Shown one piece after another: positions 10,358 through 20,343 of a stretch of DNA of 64,000 bases (position 1 is its first letter; each line of letters opens with the position of its first letter). The DNA is taken from positions 62,001 through 126,000 of the forward strand of contig NZ_JADCDB010000001.1 in the NCBI RefSeq assembly GCF_020252395.1, written 5' to 3'. The notes under the pieces were generated by a model that saw only the letters and a list, made by a program, of their open reading frames with translations, was not told the origin of the DNA and ran no database searches. Position numbers and translations under genes: made by a program. The DNA comes from Aestuariivirga sp. (lineage in GTDB: Bacteria; Pseudomonadota; Alphaproteobacteria; Rhizobiales; Aestuariivirgaceae).

Positions 10358-12238
10358 CTACTGCGCAGCTTCCAGCAGCGGCTCGGGCTGCATCACTTCG
10401 GCCACCAACTCTTCGGCCTTGCGCGGGGCTTCTTCCGGGATGCGGAAGACGTTCCAGTGCCAGAGCTTGCGGCCGAATTCCGGCAGGCCCGTCGACCACG
10501 AGACAAGCGGCGCGAGCATGAGGGCGCCAGCGATAGGCGACAGCCACAGGAAGGTGGCCCAGGAGAGGTGGAAGGCCAGAACGCCGAATGCAAGACCCGC
10601 CATGACGTGCAAGGCATGGACCTTGGCGCAGGCCTTGAAGGGCATGGCCTGGTCGTCGCGGTTCTGGGCGTTCCAGCCGGAATCGCGGCCGATCATCACA
10701 TCCGCGACCACACGCGACTGGATCAGCATCATGATGGGCGACAGCAGCATGGAGACGAAGGTTTCCGCCAGCACGCTCTTGATGAGCCCGATGGCGCCGC
10801 CGCAGCCCTTGCGAAGCTCCGAATCCTTCAGCGCGAGGGTAAGGGCCAGGAGCTTGGGCAGGTAGAGCACGGCGAAGGTGATGGCGAAGAGCCTGAGCGC
10901 CAGTTCCGGGTCGAAGACCGGCCAGACAGGGAAGAGCGAGAAGCTGTCTGGGAAATAATTGGGCGCCGTGTGGCGCGCCACGGTGGCGAGCAGCAGGCCC
11001 GCCAGCAGCAGCATGAGCCACAAGGGCGAGGCGAGGTAGGACATGATGCCCTGGATCAAGTGCACGCGGCTCATCCAGTGCAGGCCTCGTGAGCCTACGA
11101 TCTTCATGTGTTGGAGATTGCCCTGGGCCCAGCGCCGGTCACGCGTGGCAAGGTCGATGAGGCAGGGCGGCGTTTCCTCGTAGGAGCCGGTGAGGGCGGG
11201 CAGCATGGTGACGGCCCAGCCGGCGCGGCGGATGAGTGCGGCCTCGACGAAGTCGTGGCTGAGCACATGGCCGCCGAATGGCTTGCGGCCCTTGAGTTCG
11301 GGCAAGCCGCAGGCCCCGGCGAAGGCCCTGGTGCGGATGATGGCGTTGTGGCCCCAGTAATTGCCGTCACGCCCATGCCAGGCGGTAAGCCCGGCGGCCA
11401 CCAGCGGGCCATAGACGCGGCCGGCGAACTGCGTCATGCGGGCAAAGGGCGTCCAGCGGTTCTGCAGCAGCGGCAGCGACTGAATGATGCCGGACTTCGG
11501 ATCCGCCGCCATGGCGCGAGCCAGCGTAACCATGGCGCCGGCTGTCATGTCGCTGTCGGCATCGAGCACGATCATGTGGTCATAGGCCGCACCCCAGCGG
11601 GTGACGAAGTCGGCGATGTTGCCGGCCTTGCGGTGATGGTTGTTCTCCCGCCGGCGGTAATAGACCCTGATGACGGGGCCGAGCTGGCGCTTCAGCCATT
11701 CATAGGCATCGGCCTCCGCCGCGGCGATGTGATCCTTCCGGGTATCCGAGAGCACGAAGATGTCGAAGTGGCGGGCGGCGCCCTCGCGGCGCAGCGCGAG
11801 CCCCATGCGCGAGAGGGCGGCGAAGACGCGCTCCGGGTCCTCGTTGTAGATAGGCATGAGGAGTGCGGTGCGGCCCATATCCGCCATCTCGGCCAGCGGC
11901 GGCAGCCTGGTCTTGCCGAAGAGCAGCACGAGGAAGCCGAGGATGGCGCTGGCGCAGGAGAAGGCGATCCAGGCGAAGGTGAGGGCGAAGAAGGTGGCGA
12001 AGAGCACCTGCAGCGCCGTCACGTTCACTGGGCTGATGACCTGGTACATTTTCCAGGTGCCGAAACCGGTGATGAGCAGCGAGGTGCCGAAAACGAAGAG
12101 GCGGGCCAGCGTGACGCTGCGCGGATTGCCGGCGGACACGCGCTTGCCCGCCCACGCGCGGAGGTCCTGCACGGGCATGGCGAGCGGCGCTTCGGCCGGT
12201 ATCGCGCCGGTCAGCTTCTGGTCCACCGGAAGAGCCAT
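10358..12238 (-). CDS. opgH: Periplasmic glucan glucosyltransferase OpgH/MdoH
   Basis: GT2 membrane synthase motifs TALLMPIYNEDPERVFAAL, MIVLDADSDM, GGHVLSHDFVEAALIRRAGW, RDRRWAQGNLQHMK. Downstream of and overlapping opgG. Confidence 0.95.
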   Translation of the reverse strand: MALPVDQKLTGAIPAEAPLAMPVQDLRAWAGKRVSAGNPRSVTLARLFVFGTSLLITGFGTWKMYQVISPVNVTALQVLFATFFALTFAWIAFSCASAILGFLVLLFGKTRLPPLAEMADMGRTALLMPIYNEDPERVFAALSRMGLALRREGAARHFDIFVLSDTRKDHIAAAEADAYEWLKRQLGPVIRVYYRRRENNHHRKAGNIADFVTRWGAAYDHMIVLDADSDMTAGAMVTLARAMAADPKSGIIQSLPLLQNRWTPFARMTQFAGRVYGPLVAAGLTAWHGRDGNYWGHNAIIRTRAFAGACGLPELKGRKPFGGHVLSHDFVEAALIRRAGWAVTMLPALTGSYEETPPCLIDLATRDRRWAQGNLQHMKIVGSRGLHWMSRVHLIQGIMSYLASPLWLMLLLAGLLLATVARHTAPNYFPDSFSLFPVWPVFDPELALRLFAITFAVLYLPKLLALTLALKDSELRKGCGGAIGLIKSVLAETFVSMLLSPIMMLIQSRVVADVMIGRDSGWNAQNRDDQAMPFKACAKVHALHVMAGLAFGVLAFHLSWATFLWLSPIAGALMLAPLVSWSTGLPEFGRKLWHWNVFRIPEEAPRKAEELVAEVMQPEPLLEAAQ

Positions 12239-13776
12239 GTTTCGCTTGCCTTCTTGTCGCCGCGCTTCAGCACGGCGCGCAATTCCGCAACATCTGCCCC
12301 ATTGACGTTATGTTCGAAAGCAAGCCGCGTGGTCTTCGCCACGTCATTCTTGACGATATGCACGTTCGAGATGGCCCCCGCCGAAGCCGTGACATCCGCC
12401 GCGATGTCCCCCTCGAGGTTCCCGCCATCGAATTCCAGAATGTAGAGCCGCAGATCTGGGTCATAAGATGGCGGATCGGCTGCGAAATTCGGGGCTGTGC
12501 CGGCGCCTGAGAACACCGTGCGGGCCACGGCCGCGTCCCCCGGCCAGTCAAGGCACCAGTGCAGGCGGTAGACGTAGGAATAGCTCTGGCCCTGCTTCAG
12601 CCCGTCCTTGGGCTGCCAAAAGGCCACGATGTTGTCGTTGGTTTCCAACAGGGTGGGAATTTCGTAGAGTTCCACGTCGCCCTGCCCCCAGTCGCCGATG
12701 GGCTCCGCCCATAGGCTGGGGCGCTTTTCGTAGCGCGCCTCAAGGTCCATGAAATCGCGGTAGTCGCGCTTCCTCTGCATCAGGCCGAAGCCCCTGGGGC
12801 TCTGATCGATGAAGGCCGAGACCTGCAGCGTCCTGGGGTTGGCCAGCGGGCGCCACAGCCATTCCCCCGCTCCGGTCTGCATCATCAGCCCGTCCGAGTC
12901 ATGGACCGCCGGGCGGTAGTCGTCGACCGGCCGGCTGAGTGGATCGAGCAGGAACATCGACGTCATCGGCGCGATGCCCACGTGCGCAATGTCGCGGCGG
13001 GGGTAGAGGGTGAGCTCGACGTCGATCTGCGTGTCGTCGCCCGGCTTGATCGAGAACTTGTAGGCGCCGGTGACCGAGGGGCTGTCCAGCAGCGCTTCGA
13101 CCACGATCGTCGTTGCGGCAGCGTCGGGCTTGCGCACCCAGAAGGCCCGGAAGGCCGGGAACTCCTCGCCCTTGGGCTGGCCGGTATCGACCGCGAGGCC
13201 GCGGGCCGAGAGGCCGTAAATCATGCCTTTGCCGACGGCACGGAAGTAGGAGGCGCCCTGGAACACCACGAACTCGTCGTTGTAATCCCTGGAATTGATC
13301 GGGTAACGGAGCCTGAGGCCGGAATAGTGGAGGTCGGTCTTGCCGTCTGTCCTGGGCGCCAGCGGCCCGAAAATGAAAAGCTCCGGACTGTAGTTGATGC
13401 GGGCCTGCTCGCCGTCCTGGACGACGTGTACGTCCACGGGCGCGGTAAACAGGAAGCCCGAGTGGAACAGGTCGAAGGAGAACTGATGCGGCTCACCCTT
13501 CCAGAACGACTTGTCCGGGTTGAAGCGGATGTCGCGGTACTGGTCGTAGGTAAGTTTCTCCCAGCCCGGCGGCATGGCGATCTTGCGATCTTCCCACGGC
13601 TTCTGGGCCAGCGCTTCAGCCAGCTTGCGGACATGATCCTCGGCGAAGGGGGACTGCTCTATGAACAGGCCGGTGGGCGCCTGCGCGAAGGAAGGGATCG
13701 CGCCCGCGTGCAGCGACGCAATCGTCGCGCCAAGCAGTGCCGCCGACCCCAGGAGCTGACGCCGTGAGAAATTCAT
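12211..13776 (-). CDS. opgG: Glucan biosynthesis protein OpgG/MdoG, Tat signal
   Basis: N-terminus MNFSRRQLLGSAALLGATIASLHAGA (twin-Arg); MdoG core KPWEDRKIAMPPGWEKLTYDQYRDIRFNPDKSFWKG; LMQRKRDYRDFMDLEARYEKRPSLWAEPIGDWGQGDVELYEIPT. Start corrected from 13932 to ATG at 13776. Confidence 0.95.
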   Translation of the reverse strand: MNFSRRQLLGSAALLGATIASLHAGAIPSFAQAPTGLFIEQSPFAEDHVRKLAEALAQKPWEDRKIAMPPGWEKLTYDQYRDIRFNPDKSFWKGEPHQFSFDLFHSGFLFTAPVDVHVVQDGEQARINYSPELFIFGPLAPRTDGKTDLHYSGLRLRYPINSRDYNDEFVVFQGASYFRAVGKGMIYGLSARGLAVDTGQPKGEEFPAFRAFWVRKPDAAATTIVVEALLDSPSVTGAYKFSIKPGDDTQIDVELTLYPRRDIAHVGIAPMTSMFLLDPLSRPVDDYRPAVHDSDGLMMQTGAGEWLWRPLANPRTLQVSAFIDQSPRGFGLMQRKRDYRDFMDLEARYEKRPSLWAEPIGDWGQGDVELYEIPTLLETNDNIVAFWQPKDGLKQGQSYSYVYRLHWCLDWPGDAAVARTVFSGAGTAPNFAADPPSYDPDLRLYILEFDGGNLEGDIAADVTASAGAISNVHIVKNDVAKTTRLAFEHNVNGADVAELRAVLKRGDKKASETWLFRWTRS

Positions 13777-13917
13777 GCTCGGAAAATCCGGGAAGATAGT
13801 GCAATGCACAAAATATCCCAACCTCCAGAAATGTAAAGACCCTCGGATGACAGCCGGGGGCCACTCGACCGCGCTCATGCCATGCACTAAGAGCGCGGCC
13901 AAACAAGGGTTTCCAAG

Positions 13918-15090
13918 ATGAAATTTGCGCAAGTGACGGAGCGGCTGAACGGTTTAGGCTCCGAAAAATGGGCTGTGCACATCGCGGGCAAGCGCCGGGC
14001 CGCACAAGGCGAGCCGGTGATCTTCCTGTCGATCGGCGAGCCCGACGCGCCCCCTCCCGCCGCCATCCTGGACGAAGCCAACCGCCAGATGCGTGCCGGC
14101 CGCATCCGCTATGCCGAGGGCCGGGGCGAGGCCAACGTCCGCCGCGCGCTTTCCCGCCTCTATACCCGGCAGACGGGACGCTCGATCCACGAGGACCAGT
14201 TCATCTACCTGCCCGGCACGCAGACGGCACTCTATGCCGCCATGATGACGGTGGTGAACGAGGGCGGCGAGGTGCTGATGGCCGACCCCTATTACGCCAC
14301 TTATGAGGGCGTGATCGCGGCGGCGGGCGGCATTCCCGTTCCGGTCAAGGTCGACCCCGACCATGGCTTCCACCTCAAGGCCGCCGATCTCGAGAAGCAC
14401 ATCACGCCCCGTTCGCGCGTGCTGCTGATGAACTCGCCGTCGAACCCAACGGGCGCGGTGTTCACCCGCACCGAAATCGAGAAGATCGGCAAGGTCGCAG
14501 AGAAGCACAATCTGTGGATCATCTCCGACGAGGTCTATGCCACCCTCACCTATGGCAACCATGTTTTCGCCTCGCCCTTCGACGTTCCGGAGCTGGAGAA
14601 GCGGACGATCGTGGTGTCGTCGATCTCCAAATCGCATGCGATGCCCGGCTTCCGCTGCGGCTGGATCGCGGCGTCATCCGAGTTCTGCGACCGCTGCATT
14701 CCGGTGACCGAGACCATGCTGTTCGGCTCGCAGCCGTTCCTCGAGGACGCGATGGCCTTCGCGCTCGACAACCACTTCCCCGAGCTCGACGCGATGAAGG
14801 CCAATTACGAGAAGCGGGCGCGCGCCCTGGTGAAGGCGCTCGAAGGCTCCAGCAAGGTTTCCGCCCGCATGCCGGAGGGCGGCATGTTCGTGATGGTGGA
14901 CGTGCGCAAGACCGGCCTTTCAGGCGAGGACTTCGCACGGCGGCTGCTGGCAGAAGAGAATGTCGTCACCATGCCCGGCGAAAGCTTCGGCGCGGGCGGT
15001 GCCGGGCATTTGAGGATCGCACTGACGGTGGGGGTCGATGAGATCACCGAAGCCTGCAGGCGCATCGTGCGGCTGGCGGAAAGGGCTTAA
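13918..15090 (+). CDS. PLP-dependent class I/II aminotransferase
   Basis: NSPSNPTGAVFTRTEIEKIG, IISDEVYATLTYG, SSISKSHAMPGFRCGWI (PLP-Lys region). Confidence 0.92.
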   Translation: MKFAQVTERLNGLGSEKWAVHIAGKRRAAQGEPVIFLSIGEPDAPPPAAILDEANRQMRAGRIRYAEGRGEANVRRALSRLYTRQTGRSIHEDQFIYLPGTQTALYAAMMTVVNEGGEVLMADPYYATYEGVIAAAGGIPVPVKVDPDHGFHLKAADLEKHITPRSRVLLMNSPSNPTGAVFTRTEIEKIGKVAEKHNLWIISDEVYATLTYGNHVFASPFDVPELEKRTIVVSSISKSHAMPGFRCGWIAASSEFCDRCIPVTETMLFGSQPFLEDAMAFALDNHFPELDAMKANYEKRARALVKALEGSSKVSARMPEGGMFVMVDVRKTGLSGEDFARRLLAEENVVTMPGESFGAGGAGHLRIALTVGVDEITEACRRIVRLAERA

Positions 15091-15166
15091 ATCCTAATAA
15101 GTTCCGTCATTCCGGCGGAAGCCGGGGGTTGACGACCGACAGGGGTGAGGGCGGCCATCAAGAAGG

Positions 15167-15189
15167 ATGGCCGGGACAGACCCGGCCAT
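15167..15189. repeat. REP-like inverted repeat
   Basis: ATGGCCGGGacagaCCCGGCCAT (9-bp perfect arms); a related partial unit CCGTCATTCCGGCGGAAGCCGGG lies at about 15104-15126. Confidence 0.6.
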
Positions 15190-15212
15190 GATGAGCATTC
15201 AGCAGCGAATAT

Positions 15213-15764
15213 TCAGATCACCTGATAGCCGAACTCTTCCGCCTGTTCCGTGATCCATTCCCAGAAGCTTTCCGAGAAGCCGCGGAAGACCGAGAGGTCG
15301 TAAGTGTCCGCATCGACGCGCGTGAGGTGGACGCCGACATGGGCCATCTGGGTGAGCGCCGACTTACCGGCCGGGAACACATCGGCATGGAGATCGACCG
15401 GCGTGCCCTTGGCGAGCACGGCGCGGGCCTTGGTGCCGGCGATGCGGATGATCACGCGGCCGTGGCTCTGGTCACTCACTGAGGCAAGGCCTGAGAGCTT
15501 CGACTTGAGTTCGCGGTAGAGCGCGCCCTCGCCGCGGCCCTCGGCCAGCACGAACCACTGGTCCGGCCCGGCCCATTGGGCGTCGTAGCCTTTCAGCGCT
15601 TCAGCCGTTGCCGCGCCCTGCCCCGCACGCGCGATCACGGTGATGATCGACATCGGATGGCGGACGGTGAAACTGACGCCCACCGCACCCCTGTCGGCGC
15701 CGAAGCGGCCTTGCACGGCGACGTCCTGCAAGGGAGAAACACGGTTGAATGTGCGTTCGGTCAT
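15213..15764 (-). CDS. Sarcosine oxidase gamma-like / N-methylglutamate dehydrogenase subunit D candidate
   Basis: GcvT-fold C-terminus (TQMAHVGVHLTRVDADTYDLSVFRGFSESFWEWI), position after the alpha-subunit gene. Start set to ATG at 15764 (track 15896). Confidence 0.85.
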   Translation of the reverse strand: MTERTFNRVSPLQDVAVQGRFGADRGAVGVSFTVRHPMSIITVIARAGQGAATAEALKGYDAQWAGPDQWFVLAEGRGEGALYRELKSKLSGLASVSDQSHGRVIIRIAGTKARAVLAKGTPVDLHADVFPAGKSALTQMAHVGVHLTRVDADTYDLSVFRGFSESFWEWITEQAEEFGYQVI

Positions 15765-15774
15765 GTGTGCTGTC

Positions 15775-18693
15775 TCAGGCATGGAGTCTCTTGTTCTCCT
15801 TGTCGAAATGGACGGGATCGCAGATCTCGCCCAGCACCAGGTGGCCACGCAGGCCATCCCAGACCTGCACGACTTCGCCATGGCGTGCGCGGCCATTGGC
15901 GAAGAGCGCCAGGCCCACCCACATGTTGAGCATGGGCGACCAGGCGACGCCCGTCACATAGCCTTGGTCATTGGCCAGCGATGGCGTGTCGTCCTTCTTG
16001 AGGAGATGGGCGCCCGCGCGGATGCGGTGCGACGGGTCGACCGGGCGGATGCCGACGACCTGCTGGCGGTTCGGATCCACGAGGCCCGGACGCTGCGCCA
16101 TCATGCGGCCGATGAAGTCCTTCTTGGTGGACACCATCTTGCCCATGCCGAGATCGCCCGCGGTCGTGGTGCCGTTCAACTCGCCACCGGCCACGTGGCC
16201 CTTCTCGATACGCATGATGGAGAGGGCTTCGACGCCATAGGGGCAGATGCCGAATTCCTCGCCCGCCTGCATCACCGCACGCGCGGCCATGGAGCCGTAA
16301 TCGGCAGGCACCGCCAGCTCATAGGCATGCTCGCCCGAGAAAGAGAGGCGGAACAGGCGCGCCGGAATGCCATGCATGATGGTGACCTCGAGGGCCGCCA
16401 TGTAGGGTACCGTCTCGTCCGTCATCACCAGCTCGTCCATCAGCTTCTGCAGCGTGGCGCGGGACTTCGGCCCCGCCACCGCCATCTGCGCCCACTGCTC
16501 GGTGACCGAGACATAGGTGACGTCGAGATCGGGGAAGAGCGCCTGGTGGGCGAATTCCATCTGCGCCATCACCTTGGCGGCGTTGGCCGTGGTGGTGGTC
16601 ATCACATAGTGATCCTCGGCGAGGCGCGAGGTGGTGCCGTCGTCATAGACGATGCCGTCCTCACGCAGCATGAGGCCGTAGCGCGCCTTGCTGACGGCCA
16701 GGGTGGAGAAGGTGTTGCAGTAGAGCTTGTCGAGGAATTGGCCTGCATCCTTGCCCTGGACGTCGATCTTGCCCAGCGTCGAGACATCGCAGATGCCGAC
16801 GGAGCCGCGCGTGGTGAGAACCTCGCGCGAGGCGGAGGCCAGCCAGTCCTCGGCCTCACGCGGGAACCAGGAGGAGCGCATCCACAAGCCGGTTTCGACG
16901 AAGACGGCACCCTGCTCTTCCGCCCAGTCATGCAGCGGCGTCTTGCGGACGGGCTGGAAATGGTGGCCGGTGAAGGGGCCGGCGAAGGCGCCGAAGGAGA
17001 CGGGCGTGTAGAAGGGACGGAAGGTGGTGGTGCCCACCTCGTCCATCGTCCGGCCCGTCGCCTCCGCCAGGATGGCGATGGCATTGATGTTGCCGAGCTT
17101 GCCCTGGTCGGTAGCCATGCCGGTCGTCGTGTAGCGCTTGGCGAGCTCGACGTCGGAGTAACCTTCCCGCGCGGCGAGCGGCAGGTCCATGGCAGTGGCA
17201 TCGTTCTGGTAGTCGATGAAGGCCTTGGCCCGGGCCTCCTTCACCCACCAGAGCGGCGAAATCGCGAAGGCCTCGTCACGGCACCTGGGCGCCTCGATCG
17301 CCCTGCCGCCCGCCGCACCCTTGGCCGCGCCATCGGCGAGGCATTCGGACAGCAGCATCTTGCCGGCGGCGGAGCCCGCAACGGTGAAGGCCTCGCCATT
17401 GTCGGGGGGCAGGAAGGCCAGAAGATTCGCGTCCCACATGGGCTTCTTGCCACGGTGGCAGGCGAGATTGACGATGGGGCTGAAGCCACCGGACATGGCA
17501 ACGGCTTCGCAATTGATGTGCATGCCGTTGGTGAGGTGCACGGACTTCACCGCCTTGCCGCCCACCGCATCGGCCACCATCGCGCCGCGGATGACGTGAA
17601 CGCCGCCGGGATCGGCCTTCGCGTCCTTGCGGCTGTCGACGATGGCCTCGACGTGAATGCCGTGGAACCGCAGGTCACGCGCCGTGCGGTAGATCGAATC
17701 ATTGCCGCCGAAGACGACAACCGAGCGGCCCGCCGCCACCGCATAGCGGTTGGCATAGGTGCGCATGGCGGAGGCCTGCATGACACCCGGTATGTCGTTG
17801 CCGCCGAAGGCCACTGGGCGCTCTTCCGAGCCCGCCGCCAGCACGGCGCGCCTGGCATGGATCTTCCAGTAGCGCTGGCGCGGCTCGTAAGGATCGGGCA
17901 CGCGCAGGTGGTCGCTCACCCGCTCCACCGCGCCGAAGATGTTACCGTCGAACCAGCCCATGATGGTGGTGCGCGGCATCAGCGTGACGTCGGGCAGCGA
18001 GGCGAGCTCGGCGATGATGCCTTGCGACCAGTCGAAGCCGGATTGGCCGCCGATCTCCTCCTGCTCGTTTAGGAGAGAGCCGCCGAGGCGGGCGCCTTCA
18101 TCGGCCAGGATCACGCGCTTGCCCTGGCGGGCGGCGGCAAGAGCCGCCATCAGGCCGGTGGGGCCGGAACCGATCACCAGCACATCGCAATGGGCGTAGG
18201 ACTTCTCGTATTTGTCCGGGTCCGGCAGCTTGGACGCTGTGCCGAGGCCCGCGGCGCGGCGGATGATGGGCTCGTAGATCTTCTCCCAGAAGCTTTTCGG
18301 CCACATGAAGGTCTTGTAGTAAAAGCCCGCGACAAACATCGACGACGCCAGCGAGTTGATGGCGCCGACGTCAAAGTTCAGGGACGGCCAGTTGTTCTGG
18401 CTCTTGGCGACGAGGCCGTCATAGAGCTCGATCATGGTGGCGCGGGTGTTCGCCTCCTTGCGGCCGCCCTCGCGCAGTTCCACGAGTGCGTTCGGTTCGG
18501 CAGCGCCCGCGGTGATGACACCGCGCGGGCGGTGATACTTGAAGGAGCGGCCCATCAGCCTGACGCCATTGGCCATCAGCGCCGAGGCGAGCGTGTCGCC
18601 GGCGCGGCCGATATGCAGCGCACCGTCGAAGGTGAAGCGCAGGGCTGACTCGCGGTCAATGAGGCCGCCCTTGTCGAGACGGTAGGAGGTCAT
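15775..18693 (-). CDS. Sarcosine oxidase alpha-like / N-methylglutamate dehydrogenase subunit C candidate
   Basis: N-terminal 2Fe-2S/FAD-type region (FTFDGALHIGRAGDTLASALMANGVRLMGRSFKYHRPRGV), DVLVIGSGPTGLMAALAAARQGKRVILADE, C-terminal GcvT domain (RIEKGHVAGGELNGTTTAGDLGMGKMVSTKKDFIGR). Confidence 0.93.
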   Translation of the reverse strand: MTSYRLDKGGLIDRESALRFTFDGALHIGRAGDTLASALMANGVRLMGRSFKYHRPRGVITAGAAEPNALVELREGGRKEANTRATMIELYDGLVAKSQNNWPSLNFDVGAINSLASSMFVAGFYYKTFMWPKSFWEKIYEPIIRRAAGLGTASKLPDPDKYEKSYAHCDVLVIGSGPTGLMAALAAARQGKRVILADEGARLGGSLLNEQEEIGGQSGFDWSQGIIAELASLPDVTLMPRTTIMGWFDGNIFGAVERVSDHLRVPDPYEPRQRYWKIHARRAVLAAGSEERPVAFGGNDIPGVMQASAMRTYANRYAVAAGRSVVVFGGNDSIYRTARDLRFHGIHVEAIVDSRKDAKADPGGVHVIRGAMVADAVGGKAVKSVHLTNGMHINCEAVAMSGGFSPIVNLACHRGKKPMWDANLLAFLPPDNGEAFTVAGSAAGKMLLSECLADGAAKGAAGGRAIEAPRCRDEAFAISPLWWVKEARAKAFIDYQNDATAMDLPLAAREGYSDVELAKRYTTTGMATDQGKLGNINAIAILAEATGRTMDEVGTTTFRPFYTPVSFGAFAGPFTGHHFQPVRKTPLHDWAEEQGAVFVETGLWMRSSWFPREAEDWLASASREVLTTRGSVGICDVSTLGKIDVQGKDAGQFLDKLYCNTFSTLAVSKARYGLMLREDGIVYDDGTTSRLAEDHYVMTTTTANAAKVMAQMEFAHQALFPDLDVTYVSVTEQWAQMAVAGPKSRATLQKLMDELVMTDETVPYMAALEVTIMHGIPARLFRLSFSGEHAYELAVPADYGSMAARAVMQAGEEFGICPYGVEALSIMRIEKGHVAGGELNGTTTAGDLGMGKMVSTKKDFIGRMMAQRPGLVDPNRQQVVGIRPVDPSHRIRAGAHLLKKDDTPSLANDQGYVTGVAWSPMLNMWVGLALFANGRARHGEVVQVWDGLRGHLVLGEICDPVHFDKENKRLHA

Positions 18694-18989
18694 GCCTGCT
18701 CTCCCTTGGCGACCGCTTCCTTGCGGCTCGCGAAGGCGCGCGCCGTCACGGCGCCGTAAACTTCATGGGTTTCGGTGTTGCGCTGGACGACGAGCCAGGC
18801 GCGGCAGCCGCCGGAGTGATGCGCATATTCGTCGATCGTCCCGCGCGGGTTGTTGCGGAGGTAGACGTATTCGTACCAGGCTTCCATCGAGGAAGGGTCA
18901 TTCGTGGTGGGGCGGGTGGGCGCGGCATCGCCGAGGAAGGTGAACTCTTCCACGGGGCGCGTTCCGCAATGGGGGCATGGGATGAGCAT
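18690..18989 (-). CDS. Sarcosine oxidase delta-like / N-methylglutamate dehydrogenase subunit B candidate
   Basis: Zn-type CPHCGTRPVEEF motif, HHSGGCRAWLVVQRNTETHEV; sits between beta and alpha subunit genes. Confidence 0.92.
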   Translation of the reverse strand: MLIPCPHCGTRPVEEFTFLGDAAPTRPTTNDPSSMEAWYEYVYLRNNPRGTIDEYAHHSGGCRAWLVVQRNTETHEVYGAVTARAFASRKEAVAKGEQA

Positions 18990-19001
18990 GTGCGTGATCC
19001 G

Positions 19002-20252
19002 TCAGTGCAGGTTCGGCGTTGCGCCCTGGCCCTTTTCGTCGATCATGTGGCCGGTCCTGAACCGGTCGAGACGATAGGCGGCGTTAAGCTTGTGGGGTTC
19101 GTCCCTGGCAATGGTGTAGGCGAAGCACCAGCCGGAGGCGGGGGTTGCCTTGAAGCCGCCATAGCACCAGCCGGCGTTGAGATAGAGGCCCTGGATATGG
19201 GTCTTGTCGATGATGGGCGAACCGTCCATCGACATGTCCATGATGCCGCCCCAGGACCTGAGCACGCGCACGCGCGCGAGCGAGGGGATCATGGCAACGC
19301 CGGCCTCGATCACATGCTCCACCATCGGCAGGTTGCCGCGGCGGGCATAGGAATTATAGCCATCGATGTCGCCGCCGAAGACGAGGCCGCCCTTGTCCGA
19401 CTGAGAAACATAGAAATGGCCGGCGCCGAAGGTGACGACGCCGTCGATATAGGGCTTGAGTCCTTCCGAGACGAAGGCCTGCAGCACGTGGCTTTCCATG
19501 GGAAGGCGCATGCCGGCCATCTTGGCCGTCTCGGAGGAATTGCCCGCCGTGGCCAGTCCGAGCTTCTTGCACTTGATGAAGCCCTTGTTGGTGTCAACGC
19601 CGGCGACCTTGCCGTTCTCGACGTTGATGCCCTTCACCTCGCAGTGCTGGATGATATCGACGCCGCGGCTGTCGGCGCCGCGGGCGAATCCCCAGGCCAC
19701 CGCGTCATGGCGCACCGTGCCGCCACGGCGCTGCAGGAGGCCGCCCTTGATGGGGAAGCGGGCATTGTCATAGTCGAAGAAGGGATACATCTCGCGCACC
19801 GCTTCGCGGTCAAGGAGTTCGGCATCGACGCCATCGATGCGCATCGCGTTGCCGCGGCGCGCGAAGGCGTCGCGCTGTGCGTCCGTGTGGCAGAGGTTGA
19901 GCACGCCGCGCTGCGAGACCATGGCGTTGAAGTTGAAGTCCTGCTCGAGATTCTCCCACAGCTTCATCGACCATTCATAGAACGGGTTGTTGCCGGGCAG
20001 CATGTAGTTGGAACGGATGATGGTGGTGTTGCGGCCGATATTGCCGGAGCCGAGCCAGCCCTTCTCCAGCACCGCGATGTTCCTGAGTCCGTGTTCCTTG
20101 GCGAGATAATAGGCCGTCGCCAGGCCGTGGCCGCCGCCGCCGGCGATGACAATGTCATATTCCTTCTTCGGCTCGGGCTGGCGCCAGGCGGGCTCCCAGT
20201 TCTTGTGGCCGGAGAGGGTGTTCTTGATGAGCGAGAATACGTTGTAACGCAT
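19002..20252 (-). CDS. Sarcosine oxidase beta-like / N-methylglutamate dehydrogenase subunit A candidate
   Basis: MRYNVFSLIKNTLSGHKNWEPAWRQPEPKKEYDIVIAGGGGHGLATAYYLAKEHGLRNIAVLEKGWLGSGNIGRNTTIIRSNY. Start corrected from 20381 to ATG at 20252. Confidence 0.93.
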   Translation of the reverse strand: MRYNVFSLIKNTLSGHKNWEPAWRQPEPKKEYDIVIAGGGGHGLATAYYLAKEHGLRNIAVLEKGWLGSGNIGRNTTIIRSNYMLPGNNPFYEWSMKLWENLEQDFNFNAMVSQRGVLNLCHTDAQRDAFARRGNAMRIDGVDAELLDREAVREMYPFFDYDNARFPIKGGLLQRRGGTVRHDAVAWGFARGADSRGVDIIQHCEVKGINVENGKVAGVDTNKGFIKCKKLGLATAGNSSETAKMAGMRLPMESHVLQAFVSEGLKPYIDGVVTFGAGHFYVSQSDKGGLVFGGDIDGYNSYARRGNLPMVEHVIEAGVAMIPSLARVRVLRSWGGIMDMSMDGSPIIDKTHIQGLYLNAGWCYGGFKATPASGWCFAYTIARDEPHKLNAAYRLDRFRTGHMIDEKGQGATPNLH

Positions 20253-20343
20253 GCGCTGGTCCTGGAAGATGAGGTTTCCTGTGTAGCGCCGGAGGGGTGG
20301 CCACGTCTTGCGGGAAAAAGCCATTTCCTGATAGATTTGCGCC

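Noticed and set aside
15640-18072. 810-aa plus-strand ORF antisense to the SoxA-like gene
   Set aside because: Same GC-frame artefact; composition is His/Gly/Arg-rich without recognisable domains.
15213-20252. Plain sarcosine oxidase operon
   Set aside because: Not excluded, but less likely than N-methylglutamate dehydrogenase because GS-III-like and MgsABC-like genes are adjacent.
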